Positions 41,383-50,473 of a stretch of 64,000 nucleotides of DNA are shown here, piece by piece; the first letter of the stretch is position 1, and the number at the start of each line of letters is the position of its first letter. The notes under the pieces are model-generated. The model saw only the letters and a program-made list of their open reading frames with translations. It had not been told where the DNA came from and did no database searches. The translations under genes and the position numbers were made by a program. Source of the stretch: JAHJQZ01 sp963667595 (GTDB lineage: Bacteria > Pseudomonadota > Alphaproteobacteria > Rhizobiales > Devosiaceae); contig CAXXWD010000009.1 of assembly GCA_963667595.2 (NCBI GenBank), forward strand, positions 1 through 64,000, in the 5' to 3' direction.

Positions 41383-43484
41383 GACTGACCATAAAGACAA
41401 AGCTGACAGCGACTTTCGCGGTCGTGGTCGCGCTCTCGGCTGCAAGTATGTTCGTTGCGCTGCAGAATCTCGGAAGCATCAACGATTCGATGCGGAGCAT
41501 CATCGCGGGTCCGGTGGAACACTCGATTGAGCTCAAGAAGATCGAGGTTGGCATGACCTCCATCGCCAACAGCATCCGCGCCATGACCCTCGCCAAGGAC
41601 GAGGCGAGCATGATGTCGAAACACAACGAAATCGACGGTACTTTCGACGAAGTTCTGGCCGGGATGAAGGCTATGGACGGCAAGTTCAGCGTGGCGGAAT
41701 CCAACGTCAACATGGCCAAGGCCATCGAGCTGTTTGCCCAGTATCGTGAATTTGTCACGCAAATCCAGGACGAAATCCTCAAGAACTCCGATGACACCGC
41801 CTTCAAGGTGACGACGGGTGAAGGCACGCCGGCCATGAGCGCCTTCAACACCAGCATTACCTCCCTGCGCGATGCCGTCGAGGCCCGGGCATCTAGCGGA
41901 GATATCGGAGCTGTCCAGACCTATCGCTCCGTTTACGAGCTGATGCAGGCGACCTCGGAGATCTTCCGCAAGCACCGCAACATCCTGCTTGCCTCTTCCT
42001 ATCCGGAGAACCAGGACAAGTGGATCGCGGACTATCAGGACGGTTTGGCCAAGGTGCCCGCCACTCTCGATCGTCTCGGCCGGCAAGTCTCCAGCTCGGA
42101 AGTGGCGCTGCTCAACCAGGTGAAGGTGGACTACGCCGCCCTGGGAAAGGCCATGGAAAAGGGCAACGCCATTTCGGAACAGCGGTCGCAATACACCTCC
42201 ATGCAGATCAGCGACAACCTTGCCAAGCCTGTTCGTGACCAGATCAGCACGCTGGTCGACTCCATTGTCGACAGCAACAATGTCGTTCTCGAAGAGGCCA
42301 CACAGAACGCCAACACTTTGTACGAGCAAAGCCGCATGCTGTTGATCGGCCTGCTTATCGGTTCGGCCCTGATCGCTGCTGCAGCCGCTTTCTGGATCAT
42401 CATGTCCATCGCACGTTCTCTCAATGGCGCCGTGAGCCTCGCCCGCTCGGTTGCGGATGGCGATCTCGAAGCCAAGGCTGAGATCCGTGGCAATGACGAG
42501 GTTGCCGACCTGATCAAGGCGCTCAACGAGATGGTGAACCGTCTGCGCGACGTCGTTTCCAAGGTTGCGACCTCCACCCGCAACGTTGCTTCGGGCAGCC
42601 AGGAAATGTCGGCCACTGCCGAACAGCTGAGCCAGGGGGCGACCGAACAGGCGTCTTCCACGGAAGAAGCGTCCGCCTCGATGGAAGAAATGACGTCGAC
42701 CATCAAGCAGAGCGCCGACAATGCCTCCCAGACCGAAAAGATCGCCCGCCAGTCCGCGGGCGATGCCAAGGCGAGCGGCGAGGCCGTCGACAAGGCCGTC
42801 AAGGCCATGCAGACCATCGCCGAAAAGATCATGGTTGTGCAGGAAATCGCCCGCCAGACCGATCTGCTCGCCCTCAACGCGGCGGTGGAAGCCGCCCGGG
42901 CCGGCGAACATGGTCGCGGTTTCGCGGTCGTGGCCTCGGAAGTCCGGAAACTGGCCGAACGCAGCCAGACCGCCGCGACGGAAATCTCCACCCTCAGTGC
43001 CGACACGGTGAAAGCAGCCCAGTCGTCGGGCGAGATGCTGGCCAAACTGGTGCCCGATATTCAGCGGACGGCCGAACTGGTCGAGGAAATCTCGGCGGGC
43101 AGCCGCGAGCAGAATGCGGGTGCGGCCCAGATCAACACGGCAATCCAGCAACTCGACAAGGTTACCCAGCAGAACACCAGCGCCGCCGAGGAAATGTCGG
43201 CGACCGCCGAAGAGCTGGCCAGCCAGGCCGAGGAACTGCAAGCCGCAATCGCCTACTTCAAGCTTGAAGAGGCTTTCCGGGCCAAGCCGGAGGCGAGCAA
43301 GAAGATCGTGCATCACGCCGTGGTGCATCACGCCCAGCATCCTGGTGCCGACAGCCTGCGTACGGCGGTCATGTCCACGGCGCCGCACATGCAAAAGAAT
43401 GTGGCTACGGGCGGATTCGATCTCGACATGGGCGACGCCGATGACGAACTCGACAGCGAGTTCACCCGCAACGGCACCGTCTGA
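41379..43484 (+). CDS. Methyl-accepting chemotaxis protein
   Basis: 701 residues. Transmembrane helix 1 is at about 10-30 and helix 2 at about 321-343 (LLIGLLIGSALIAAAAAFWI), enclosing a large helical periplasmic sensor. HAMP follows (SIARSLNGAVSLARSVADGD), then a long signalling domain with the hairpin tip QTDLLALNAAVEAARAGEHG. Methylation-type glutamines and glutamates (SSTEEASASMEEMTST) are present. The C-terminus ends TRNGTV with no CheR-tethering pentapeptide. The only full receptor in the window, flanked by the two cheW genes. Confidence 0.95.
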   Translation: MRLTIKTKLTATFAVVVALSAASMFVALQNLGSINDSMRSIIAGPVEHSIELKKIEVGMTSIANSIRAMTLAKDEASMMSKHNEIDGTFDEVLAGMKAMDGKFSVAESNVNMAKAIELFAQYREFVTQIQDEILKNSDDTAFKVTTGEGTPAMSAFNTSITSLRDAVEARASSGDIGAVQTYRSVYELMQATSEIFRKHRNILLASSYPENQDKWIADYQDGLAKVPATLDRLGRQVSSSEVALLNQVKVDYAALGKAMEKGNAISEQRSQYTSMQISDNLAKPVRDQISTLVDSIVDSNNVVLEEATQNANTLYEQSRMLLIGLLIGSALIAAAAAFWIIMSIARSLNGAVSLARSVADGDLEAKAEIRGNDEVADLIKALNEMVNRLRDVVSKVATSTRNVASGSQEMSATAEQLSQGATEQASSTEEASASMEEMTSTIKQSADNASQTEKIARQSAGDAKASGEAVDKAVKAMQTIAEKIMVVQEIARQTDLLALNAAVEAARAGEHGRGFAVVASEVRKLAERSQTAATEISTLSADTVKAAQSSGEMLAKLVPDIQRTAELVEEISAGSREQNAGAAQINTAIQQLDKVTQQNTSAAEEMSATAEELASQAEELQAAIAYFKLEEAFRAKPEASKKIVHHAVVHHAQHPGADSLRTAVMSTAPHMQKNVATGGFDLDMGDADDELDSEFTRNGTV

Positions 43485-43501
43485 GCGAAAGGACGTCTCA
43501 G

Positions 43502-43963
43502 ATGACAGACGTCATGCAGTACGTAACCATTGGCGTCGCGAACGAACTTTTCGCGGCGCCGGTGGACCGGGTACAGGAAATCCTGGACGTGTGCCCGATC
43601 ACCAGACTGCCGCGCAGCCCCGCCAATCTTCTCGGCATGATCGATGTCCGGGGCGAAGGGACACCGGTCTTCGACCTCAGAACGACATTGGACATGCCTG
43701 GCAAGGAGGACACCGAAACGACACGTATCGTCGTGCTTTACGTCTCCTCCGGCGATAAGGACCTCCGCGTCGGTCTGAGGGCCGACAGGGTGATCGAAGT
43801 CACGGCGCTCGACAGCGAGGAACTGGATCCGCCGCCGCGCGTCAGAGGCGCTTCGGACGGATGCGCCATTGTCGGCATCGGCCGACACAATGGCGAATTC
43901 GTCACGGTGCTCGATCTTGACAGCCTTTTGGCCGATGACCTCGTGACCATCAAGGCAGCTTGA
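43502..43963 (+). CDS. cheW: Chemotaxis coupling protein CheW (second copy)
   Basis: 153 residues. A second CheW domain (TIGVANELFAAPVDRVQEIL, LLGMIDVRGEGTPVFDLRTT, LRADRVIEVTALDSEEL) clearly diverged from the first copy. Two CheW types in one operon suggest either distinct array positions or coupling to the soluble receptor-like protein at the end of the operon. Confidence 0.93.
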   Translation: MTDVMQYVTIGVANELFAAPVDRVQEILDVCPITRLPRSPANLLGMIDVRGEGTPVFDLRTTLDMPGKEDTETTRIVVLYVSSGDKDLRVGLRADRVIEVTALDSEELDPPPRVRGASDGCAIVGIGRHNGEFVTVLDLDSLLADDLVTIKAA

Positions 43964-44019
43964 GGCTGGTATTTGGATGAGGGGCTGGCCACCAGCCCCT
44001 CACGTTTGGAGCAATCGAT

Positions 44020-44889
44020 TTGCCTGCAGCATTGACGCGTTCTCCTGTCGAAATTGAAGACCATTTCAGTTCGCGCGACTTCCAGCGCATCTCCGTGCTT
44101 GTGGGAAAAGAGGTCGGTATCAAGCTGCCTCCCAACAAGCAGATGATGGTCGAGGGACGCCTCAGAAAGCGCATGCGCGCCGTTGGGCTGCCATCGCTTG
44201 CGTCCTATTGCCGTTGGCTGTTCGACGAAGACGGCCTGGACCAGGAACTGACCCATCTCATCGATGCGGTCACGACCAACAAGACGGATTTTTTTCGCGA
44301 ACCCGAGCACTACGAATATATCGAGCACACCATCGTGCCCGATCTGATCAAGCGCCGGTACGAACGGCAGCCGAGGATCAAGGTGTGGAGCGCCGCGAGC
44401 TCGAACGGCGCCGAAGCCTATTCCATCGCCATGGTGCTCGAGGACATGAAGCGCAATCGCGCCGATTTCGACTATGTCATTCTGGGAACGGATGTTTCAA
44501 CGGCCATGCTGGCTGTTGGTCGTCGTGCGGTCTATCCGGCCGACCAGATCAGTCCGGTGTCCGCACTCATGCAGGCCCGCTATGTCATGTATGCGCGCCG
44601 GCCAGGGCTGCGTCCGGAGGTCCGCATCGTGCCGGAACTCAGACGCCATGTCGGGTTTCGCTATCTCAACCTCATGGATCCCAGCTTTCCGTTCGATCAC
44701 GACGTCGATGTGATCTTTTTACGCAACGTGCTTATTTATTTCGAACGGGATGTGCAGAACATGATCGTTGCCCGGCTCATCACGCATCTCAGGCCGGGCG
44801 GTTACCTGTTATTGGGGCATTCGGAATCGATGGTTGGCACCGGTTTCGCCCTGAGACAGGTGGCGCCGGCGATCTTCCAGAAAAACTGA
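44020..44889 (+). CDS. cheR: Chemotaxis methyltransferase CheR
   Basis: 289 residues from TTG 44020, which has TTTGGAGC about 10 bases upstream; the next in-frame ATG would cut the N-terminal domain. SAM-dependent glutamate methyltransferase with the N-terminal helical domain (FQRISVLVGKEVGIKLPPNK) and SAM-binding core (IKVWSAASSNGAEAYSIAM, VILGTDVSTAML, NLMDPSFPFDHDVDVIFLRN, LRPGGYLLLGHSES). TNKTDFFREPEHY is a typical CheR motif. It methylates the receptor two genes upstream. Confidence 0.94.
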   Translation: MPAALTRSPVEIEDHFSSRDFQRISVLVGKEVGIKLPPNKQMMVEGRLRKRMRAVGLPSLASYCRWLFDEDGLDQELTHLIDAVTTNKTDFFREPEHYEYIEHTIVPDLIKRRYERQPRIKVWSAASSNGAEAYSIAMVLEDMKRNRADFDYVILGTDVSTAMLAVGRRAVYPADQISPVSALMQARYVMYARRPGLRPEVRIVPELRRHVGFRYLNLMDPSFPFDHDVDVIFLRNVLIYFERDVQNMIVARLITHLRPGGYLLLGHSESMVGTGFALRQVAPAIFQKN

Positions 44890-44900
44890 GGGCAGGCGAT

Positions 44901-46035
44901 ATGATCGAAGCCGCTTCGCGAACCGACAAGATCAAAGTGCTTATCGTCGACGATTCCGCCTCCGTACGGAGAACACTCAGCGACATCCTCGGCAGCGATC
45001 CTGCCTTCGAGGTCATGCCGCCCGCCAACGATCCGTATGTGGCCGCCGAACGAATCCGCCATCAGATTCCGGATGTCATTTTTCTCGACATCGAAATGCC
45101 GCGCATGAACGGGCTGACCTTTCTCAAAAAGCTGCAGGCGCAAAAGCCCATTCCGGTCGTGATCTGTTCCAGCGTCGCGGGAAAACGGCTCCGAACCGAT
45201 GCTGGAGGCGCTGGAAGCCGGCGCGGTAGACGTGGTGACCAAGCCGCGTGTCGACACCGCCCAGTTCCTCAACGATTCCCGCGTCAGGATCTGCGATGCC
45301 GCCAAGGCGGCCGCACAGGCCCGCATGCCAGGCGTACGCCGTCGGGTGCCTGTTCTGCAGGTCGAAACCAAACACAACGCCGATGCGGTCATCGCACCCC
45401 TTTCCGCTGTGCGGGCGGCCTCGCTCGCGACACGCACGCCGACGACCGAGCCGGTCATCTGCATCGGTGCATCGACCGGCGGTACCGAGGCCCTCCGCGA
45501 AGTGCTGACGGCCCTGCCCGCAGACACCCCCGGCATCGTTATCGTCCAGCACATGCCCGAAAGATTCACCGACGCCTTCGCGCGTCGGCTCAATGCGTGT
45601 TGCGCCATAGATATCGCCGAAGCGTGCGACGGCGACGTGGTGAGCCGAGGCCGCGCGCTGATCGCGCCGGGCAACCAGCACATGCTGCTCAGGCGCACAG
45701 GCTCGCGCTATTCGGTCAATGTGGTCGATGGCCAGCTGGTCTCGCGTCACAGGCCCTCGGTGGACGTGCTGTTTCGCTCGGCCGCGCAGAATGCGGCGGG
45801 CAACGCGGTTGGTTTTCTGCTGACCGGCATGGGGGACGATGGTGCCACCGGCCTTCTCGAAATGCGTCAGGCCGGGGCGATGACCTATGCCCAGGACGAA
45901 GCCAGTTGCGTCGTTTTCGGTATGCCCAATGCGGCCATCGAGCGTGGCGCCGCAACCCGTGTGGTCCCGCTGAAACGCGTGGCGCCGGAAATCATGAATT
46001 ATGCCGCTCCAACGGAAAACAGGGTGGGCTCGTGA
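44901..46035 (+). pseudogene. cheB: cheB, receptor methylesterase, with a one-base frameshift
   Basis: The frame from ATG 44901 encodes a normal receiver (VLIVDDSA, D63 in VIFLDIEMPRMNG) up to VVICSSVAGK. At 45181-45189 (GAAAACGGC) one extra base moves the rest of the gene to the next frame. There GSEPMLEALEAGAVDVVTKP continues exactly as in other CheB proteins. The esterase domain is intact there, with Ser in IGASTGGTEAL, His in VQHMPERF and Asp in LTGMGDDGATG. The cause may be a real mutation, a sequencing error in AAAA, or programmed slippage; I cannot tell. Without correction the receiver and esterase would not be joined. GTGA links its end to the next gene. Confidence 0.88.
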
Positions 46036-47825
46036 ACCAAGTAGTTGGGAACTTACCGCTTCCGGCGTCGGATTCGACAAACGATCTGGCAGAGCTGCAG
46101 CGCGGAATCGATGGGCTTCTCGGCGATCTCGCCACGCCCATCGCACAGATCGACACGTGTTTCGTGGCGGTTGGCGACACGCTGGCAGACTGCGCTGCGC
46201 TGCTCGGCAAGGTCACGTCGGTTTTCGAAGCCTTGCCGGCCGATCTTTCCGGCGAGGACATGCGCCAGGCGACCGACAAGCTTGGTGCCATTATCCGCCA
46301 GGCCGAAGATATCTCCAGTTCGTTCGAAGCGGAACAAGAAGACCTCGGCGCCCTCCAGCAACGCGTGACAACCGCGCGGACGCCCATGAGCGCGCTTCGC
46401 AAGGCAATCCAGCTGATTGGCATCGTTGCCATCAATGCCCGCGTGGTCGCCGCCACGATTGCCGGCGAGCGCGAGGAGTTCGACGTCTTCACCACCGACA
46501 TCGCCGAGTTGGCGCGCGACGCAACCCGGACCATCGAGCTTTTCGCCCGCGCTTACGAGCAATTGTCGACCGATGTCGGAAAGGCCACCGAGCAGCGTTT
46601 GCGCTTTCAAAAGACCCAGCAAGGTGCCTTGCGTCAGGCGTCCATCCAGTTGGCGCGCAATCTCGACCAGGTGAGCCAGCACCAGAAACGGGCGGCCGAA
46701 ACCAGTACCGAAACCAGTCGCATCACCCGCGACGTCTCATCGCGCGTCGGCGCGACCGTCATTGCGCTTCAGGTCGGCGATTCCACGCGTCAGCGCATCG
46801 AGCATGTGGCGAACGCCCTTGAAGGGACGAAACACCTGCTGGACCACAGGCACGATCCCGCCTTCGACGCCGCCCGAACGGGTGAAGAGGCAAACGCAAC
46901 GCTTTACGTTCTGGGCGAGCTTCTCGCCGCCGCCCTTTCCGATTACGACCGCGATGTCGCAAGCGCCGAAAGCGCCCTGCGGGGACTTGGCGACGATGCC
47001 AATGCCATTTTGTCGATCAGTCGCGATCTTTATGGCCAGCAGGATGGTCAGGGAGCTTCGGCGCTCGGCTCGCTGGGGGCGGACATCCGCGTCTTCGCCC
47101 GTTTGTTCGAAGCGTGCGACACCGACAGGCAACAGCTCGACAAGGCCGTCATGGCGGTCGGCGAAACGGTCGACAAACTGCTCAGCCATGTTAACGCCGT
47201 GAAAACGATCGAAAGCAACATGCGGCTCGTCACGCTCAACGCCGCGGTCAAATGCGCCCAGCTCGGTCCGCGTGGGCGCGCGCTCGATGTCATATCCACG
47301 CAACTGCGCGAACTCACCGCCAATACCGTCGAAGCGGCCGAAGCGACCTTGCTGATCCTCAACGAGGCGTCCACCAGGGCCGGCAACATGATCGCCCGCT
47401 CCGATGGCTGTTCATTGAAACGCATCGAACTCCTGATCGGTAACGCGATGGAGGCCATCGGCCTTTTCGAACACCTGGACCAGCGCATGAGCGCGGCGAT
47501 GTCCCTGCTCGACGAACAGGGGAAACTGGTCGATCAGGCCTTCGCCGAAGCCGCCCGGCGCTTCGCCGGTCACGCAGGTATATCCGAAGCGCTCGCGGAT
47601 GCGCGGACACAAGCCGTTGCCCTCGCTGCCACTATGGACCGCAAGGATATCCAGGCCCTGGCATCGCGCGATTCCGGATCAGCATTGTTTGCCCAATTAC
47701 GGAAAACCTATACGATGGAAAGCGAACGCCGGGTGCATGATGCACTGATCGGTCAGACCGCGCCTGTCGAACCCGAACCGGAAGTGCAAAGCGAAGACGA
47801 CGATCTCGGCATCGATTTCTTCTAA
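46032..47825 (+). CDS. Soluble receptor-like protein ending the chemotaxis-type operon (tandem degenerate MCP tips)
   Basis: 597 residues from GTG 46032, overlapping the cheB stop. No transmembrane helix and no HAMP; almost entirely helical and probably coiled coil. Two stretches resemble the MCP signalling hairpin: IGIVAINARVVAATIAGE at about 128-146 (continuing FDVFTTDIAELARDA) and LVTLNAAVKCAQLGPRGRAL at about 398-417 (continuing DVISTQLREL). Both keep the N-A-hydrophobic-small pattern but lose the invariant AAIEAARAGE-type contact residues. The acidic C-terminal tail ends EDDDLGIDFF. No named family is known to me. The place in the operon suggests a scaffold, alternative receptor or output partner of this system. 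Confidence 0.8.
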   Translation: MNQVVGNLPLPASDSTNDLAELQRGIDGLLGDLATPIAQIDTCFVAVGDTLADCAALLGKVTSVFEALPADLSGEDMRQATDKLGAIIRQAEDISSSFEAEQEDLGALQQRVTTARTPMSALRKAIQLIGIVAINARVVAATIAGEREEFDVFTTDIAELARDATRTIELFARAYEQLSTDVGKATEQRLRFQKTQQGALRQASIQLARNLDQVSQHQKRAAETSTETSRITRDVSSRVGATVIALQVGDSTRQRIEHVANALEGTKHLLDHRHDPAFDAARTGEEANATLYVLGELLAAALSDYDRDVASAESALRGLGDDANAILSISRDLYGQQDGQGASALGSLGADIRVFARLFEACDTDRQQLDKAVMAVGETVDKLLSHVNAVKTIESNMRLVTLNAAVKCAQLGPRGRALDVISTQLRELTANTVEAAEATLLILNEASTRAGNMIARSDGCSLKRIELLIGNAMEAIGLFEHLDQRMSAAMSLLDEQGKLVDQAFAEAARRFAGHAGISEALADARTQAVALAATMDRKDIQALASRDSGSALFAQLRKTYTMESERRVHDALIGQTAPVEPEPEVQSEDDDLGIDFF

Positions 47826-47831
47826 AGATGT

Positions 47832-47864
47832 AGGAAAAAGTGGATGCCGGTTTTCGCGAGAAAC
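47832..47864 (+). repeat. Dispersed short repeat, copy 2
   Basis: AGGAAAAAGTGGATGCCGG followed by TTTTCGCGAGAAAC; same pattern as the other copies in the window. It lies just after the stop of the preceding gene. Confidence 0.55.
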
Positions 47865-47985
47865 ACTGCGATCCCAAGAAGATAAAGCGCAGATGCCGGT
47901 TTTGTCGGGACACATGGTGCGCCAGGACGGCGGCTTTCGGGTTGAACCGTGCCGGATTTTCCCAAGTCTTGATAACGTAAAAAAC

Positions 47986-48062
47986 TGGTAGCGGAGGGGG
48001 GACTCGAACCCTCGACACGCGGATTATGATTCCGCTGCTCTAACCAACTGAGCTACTCCGCC
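47986..48062 (-). tRNA. tRNA-Met (CAT), elongator type
   Basis: 77 nt. Acceptor stem GGCGGAG pairs with CTCCGCT (one G-U pair), the D-arm has GCTCAGTTGGTTAGAGC, the anticodon loop ATCATAA gives CAT, the T-loop is GGTTCGAGTCC, and A plus CCA are encoded. The G-U end pair and the GCGGA anticodon stem fit elongator Met; a lysidine-modified Ile tRNA also has CAT but is less likely. Confidence 0.9.
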
Positions 48063-48280
48063 CCATATGCGGCGCGGGGCGTCGCGAGGCCGTCGCGCGT
48101 TGCGACGTCGGCGCTTATTAGGGGGCGGTCCCGCGGGTGTCAAGCGGGCAACGCATACGGTTCGCCGACTTGTCGCGGGACGGGAGGACGCAGCGCTTCG
48201 ATACGCAACGTTGAGGACTGATCGAAAAAGGGTTTGTCGCTGCTCCCGCCACGAAGAACGGAGCTGTGCTGCCGGTTCCG

Positions 48281-48754
48281 CTATCGGGAAGCGAAGGGAT
48301 GCAGACCGGACGGGTGGCCGTGGCGTCCCTGGCTCGGGAATGGCAGGATTTCGGCACTGCGCTGGCGCGACATGTCCCCGAGCGGCGAAGCGAGTGCGGC
48401 AAGACGCAGCCCGAGATGCAGGGGCGAGATCGGTTTGACGACGATTTCATCGATGCCGCTGGCGCGGCATTGCGCTTTCGACCAGGCGTCGAAATGCCGG
48501 ACAATGGCCAGGCTCGCCACGGGGCCTTTCAGGCGGAAGTCGGCGAGAATCGGTGTGAAGGCTTCATAAAAGCCACTGTCGAATTCAAAATTGCAGGCGA
48601 TGACCGACGGGTGGAAGCTTTTTGCGGTAAGACCGGAGGCATCGGCAAAGGCATGAACCTCAATGTCCGGCCAACTCGTCAGAACCGATTCCGCGAAGGC
48701 GCTGAAAGCGGCATTCGGCGAGATGAAGGCGATATGGGCGATATCCTCAGCCAT
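48281..48754 (-). CDS. Degenerate receiver-like protein
   Basis: 157 residues. The outline of a response-regulator receiver is visible: hydrophobic strand HIAFISPNAAFSAF, a central strand HPSVIACNFEFDSG where the phospho-acceptor Asp should be, and the end GIDEIVVKPISPLHLGLRL with the conserved lysine-proline. The acidic pair near the N-terminus is absent and the acceptor position is Asn or Glu. It is therefore a pseudo-receiver that probably cannot be phosphorylated. It lies beside the chemotaxis-type operon but on the opposite strand. Confidence 0.6.
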   Translation of the reverse strand: MAEDIAHIAFISPNAAFSAFAESVLTSWPDIEVHAFADASGLTAKSFHPSVIACNFEFDSGFYEAFTPILADFRLKGPVASLAIVRHFDAWSKAQCRASGIDEIVVKPISPLHLGLRLAALASPLGDMSRQRSAEILPFPSQGRHGHPSGLHPFASR

Positions 48755-48855
48755 GTTTTCCCCTCAGCTCCCGACCATGGTTAACGAAGTGTTAACACTG
48801 CCGATGTCGGGGATGCAAACACCCTGAGGGGAAACAAAAGCTGGGATAACAGAAA

Positions 48856-48880
48856 AAAGTCCGGCGTGATGCCGGACTTT
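48856..48880 (-). terminator. Rho-independent terminator of sodB
   Basis: 10-bp perfect stem AAAGTCCGGC / GCCGGACTTT with a 5-base loop; on the minus strand it is followed by TTTTTT. It lies 67 bases after the sodB stop. Confidence 0.85.
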
Positions 48881-48946
48881 TGTCAGCGTGCCGTTTTTTT
48901 TGGCGAAGGCTATCGGACCGGAAACGAACCGGCCGGCGAGGCCCGC

Positions 48947-49546
48947 TTAGGACGCGGCCTCGAAAAGCTCCTCGACATAGTCCCAGTTGACCAGGTTATC
49001 GACGAAGGCTTCGAGATATTTCGGGCGGGCGTTGCGATAGTCGATGTAGTAGGAGTGCTCCCACACATCGACGCCCAAAAGCGGCGCGGCGCCATGAACC
49101 AGCGGATTTTCGCCGTTCGGGGTCTTGGTGATTTCCAGCTTGCCGTTCTTGAGGGTCAGCCAGGCCCAGCCCGATCCGAACTGAGTCGCGCCGGCATTGA
49201 TGAAATCGGCGCGGAACTTGTCGTAGCCGCCCAAGTCGCTGTCGATCTTTGTCGCAAGCTTGCCGGGCAGCTTGGTGCCGCCACCGTTCGGCGCCATCCA
49301 CTTCCAGAAATGGGCATGATTGAAATGCTGGCCGGCATTGTTGAACACGGCGGCATTCTTGCCGAAGCTTTCCTTGATCACGTCCTCAAGGCTCTTGTCT
49401 TCGAAGCCGGAGCCGACCAGGGCCTTGTTGCCGTTGTCGACATAGGCCTTGTGGTGCTTGTCGTGGTGGTACTCCAGTGTTTCGGCCGACATGTAGGGCG
49501 CGAGCGCGTCGTAGGAATAGGGAAGTGCGGGCAGTTCAAAAGCCAT
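48947..49546 (-). CDS. sodB: Superoxide dismutase, Fe type
   Basis: 199 residues, cytoplasmic. Metal ligands H27 in LEYHHDKHHKAYVD, a histidine in NAGQHFNHAHFW, and Asp and His in VDVWEHSYYID. The glutamine in NNAGQHFNH is at the position typical of iron enzymes, so Fe is preferred over Mn; cambialistic use cannot be excluded. Single gene with its own terminator. Confidence 0.94.
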   Translation of the reverse strand: MAFELPALPYSYDALAPYMSAETLEYHHDKHHKAYVDNGNKALVGSGFEDKSLEDVIKESFGKNAAVFNNAGQHFNHAHFWKWMAPNGGGTKLPGKLATKIDSDLGGYDKFRADFINAGATQFGSGWAWLTLKNGKLEITKTPNGENPLVHGAAPLLGVDVWEHSYYIDYRNARPKYLEAFVDNLVNWDYVEELFEAAS

Positions 49547-49780
49547 CGAAAGCCTCCTGAATTTTTTGGTGGAACGCGATTGCGTTGGGCCTGACGCTCA
49601 ATATAGGGAGTCGATCCGCCTGCGACAATGCGGCGCATGTCGATTGGGTCAGGAAATCCGACGTCGGCGTAAAGACAAAACGGCAACAAGCGGGAAAAAC
49701 GCCGATCCGGGTGACGCATCGATCAATCGGAAAGCACGGATCGGCCGGGCATCCTGAAAAGGACGCCCGACCGGGTATCG

Positions 49781-50473
49781 CTATTTTGCCGAAGCCACGG
49801 CGTCGACTGCCGCGATGGGTTTGCTCATTAAAAGCGCGACGCCGGTCCAGGCGAACCAGACGATGAAGCCGAGGCCGAAAATGGCGCCGCCGATTTCGCC
49901 GAGACCCGGGATGGTCGAGCCGAGGCCGGCCAGCCCGATCAGAAAGCCGAGCCAGGTCAGAAGCCGGGGCAGGGCGCCCGTGTGCAGCGCGGCGGCGCTG
50001 ACGAACAGCACCCAGACGCCGCCGACGATCTCGTTGCCGCCGCCAATGCCGATTTCGACCGTGTGCAGAACGTGCCAGAGCGAAGCCGCCGCCGCCGGAT
50101 CCATGGCATAAACCTTGACCACCTCGTTCATGCCGACATTGGCGATCATGCCGCTGGCAATGACCAGCGTGGCCCAGATGACGCCGAACACGCCCGACAC
50201 CAGCGCCATGCCCGGCGCGCCGTCACGGAAGCGCTGGGTGAGCGCCACCGCCAGAATGGCCAGGAACACGCCGTTGATAACGTAGATGATCATGTTCCAC
50301 AGATACATGATCGTGGTGTTTTCAAAGAAAAAGGCAACAGCCGTGTTGGCATCGATAGAATCGGTGCCGTATCCGGACGGCGCCAGTAGTGTTGCAAGGA
50401 AGATAAAGCCAATGATGTAGCTTGCAGCGTCAATCAAGGCGGCGATGCCACCCCATTGCTGGAGAGTCTTCAT
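49781..50473 (-). CDS. DUF4386-like membrane protein
   Basis: 230 residues from ATG 50473 (AAGGGA upstream). Six hydrophobic helices are evident (for example AASYIIGFIFLATLLA, NMIIYVINGVFLAILAVALT, SGVFGVIWATLVIASGMIA). The layout and the LWNMIIYVINGVFLA-type segments fit the DUF4386 group of polytopic proteins. Function unknown. No operon partner. Confidence 0.7.
   Translation of the reverse strand: MKTLQQWGGIAALIDAASYIIGFIFLATLLAPSGYGTDSIDANTAVAFFFENTTIMYLWNMIIYVINGVFLAILAVALTQRFRDGAPGMALVSGVFGVIWATLVIASGMIANVGMNEVVKVYAMDPAAAASLWHVLHTVEIGIGGGNEIVGGVWVLFVSAAALHTGALPRLLTWLGFLIGLAGLGSTIPGLGEIGGAIFGLGFIVWFAWTGVALLMSKPIAAVDAVASAK

Noticed and set aside
41268..43394. 708-residue frame opposite the chemoreceptor
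   Set aside because: Gly/His/Arg-rich antisense shadow; the receptor on the plus strand has full domain structure.
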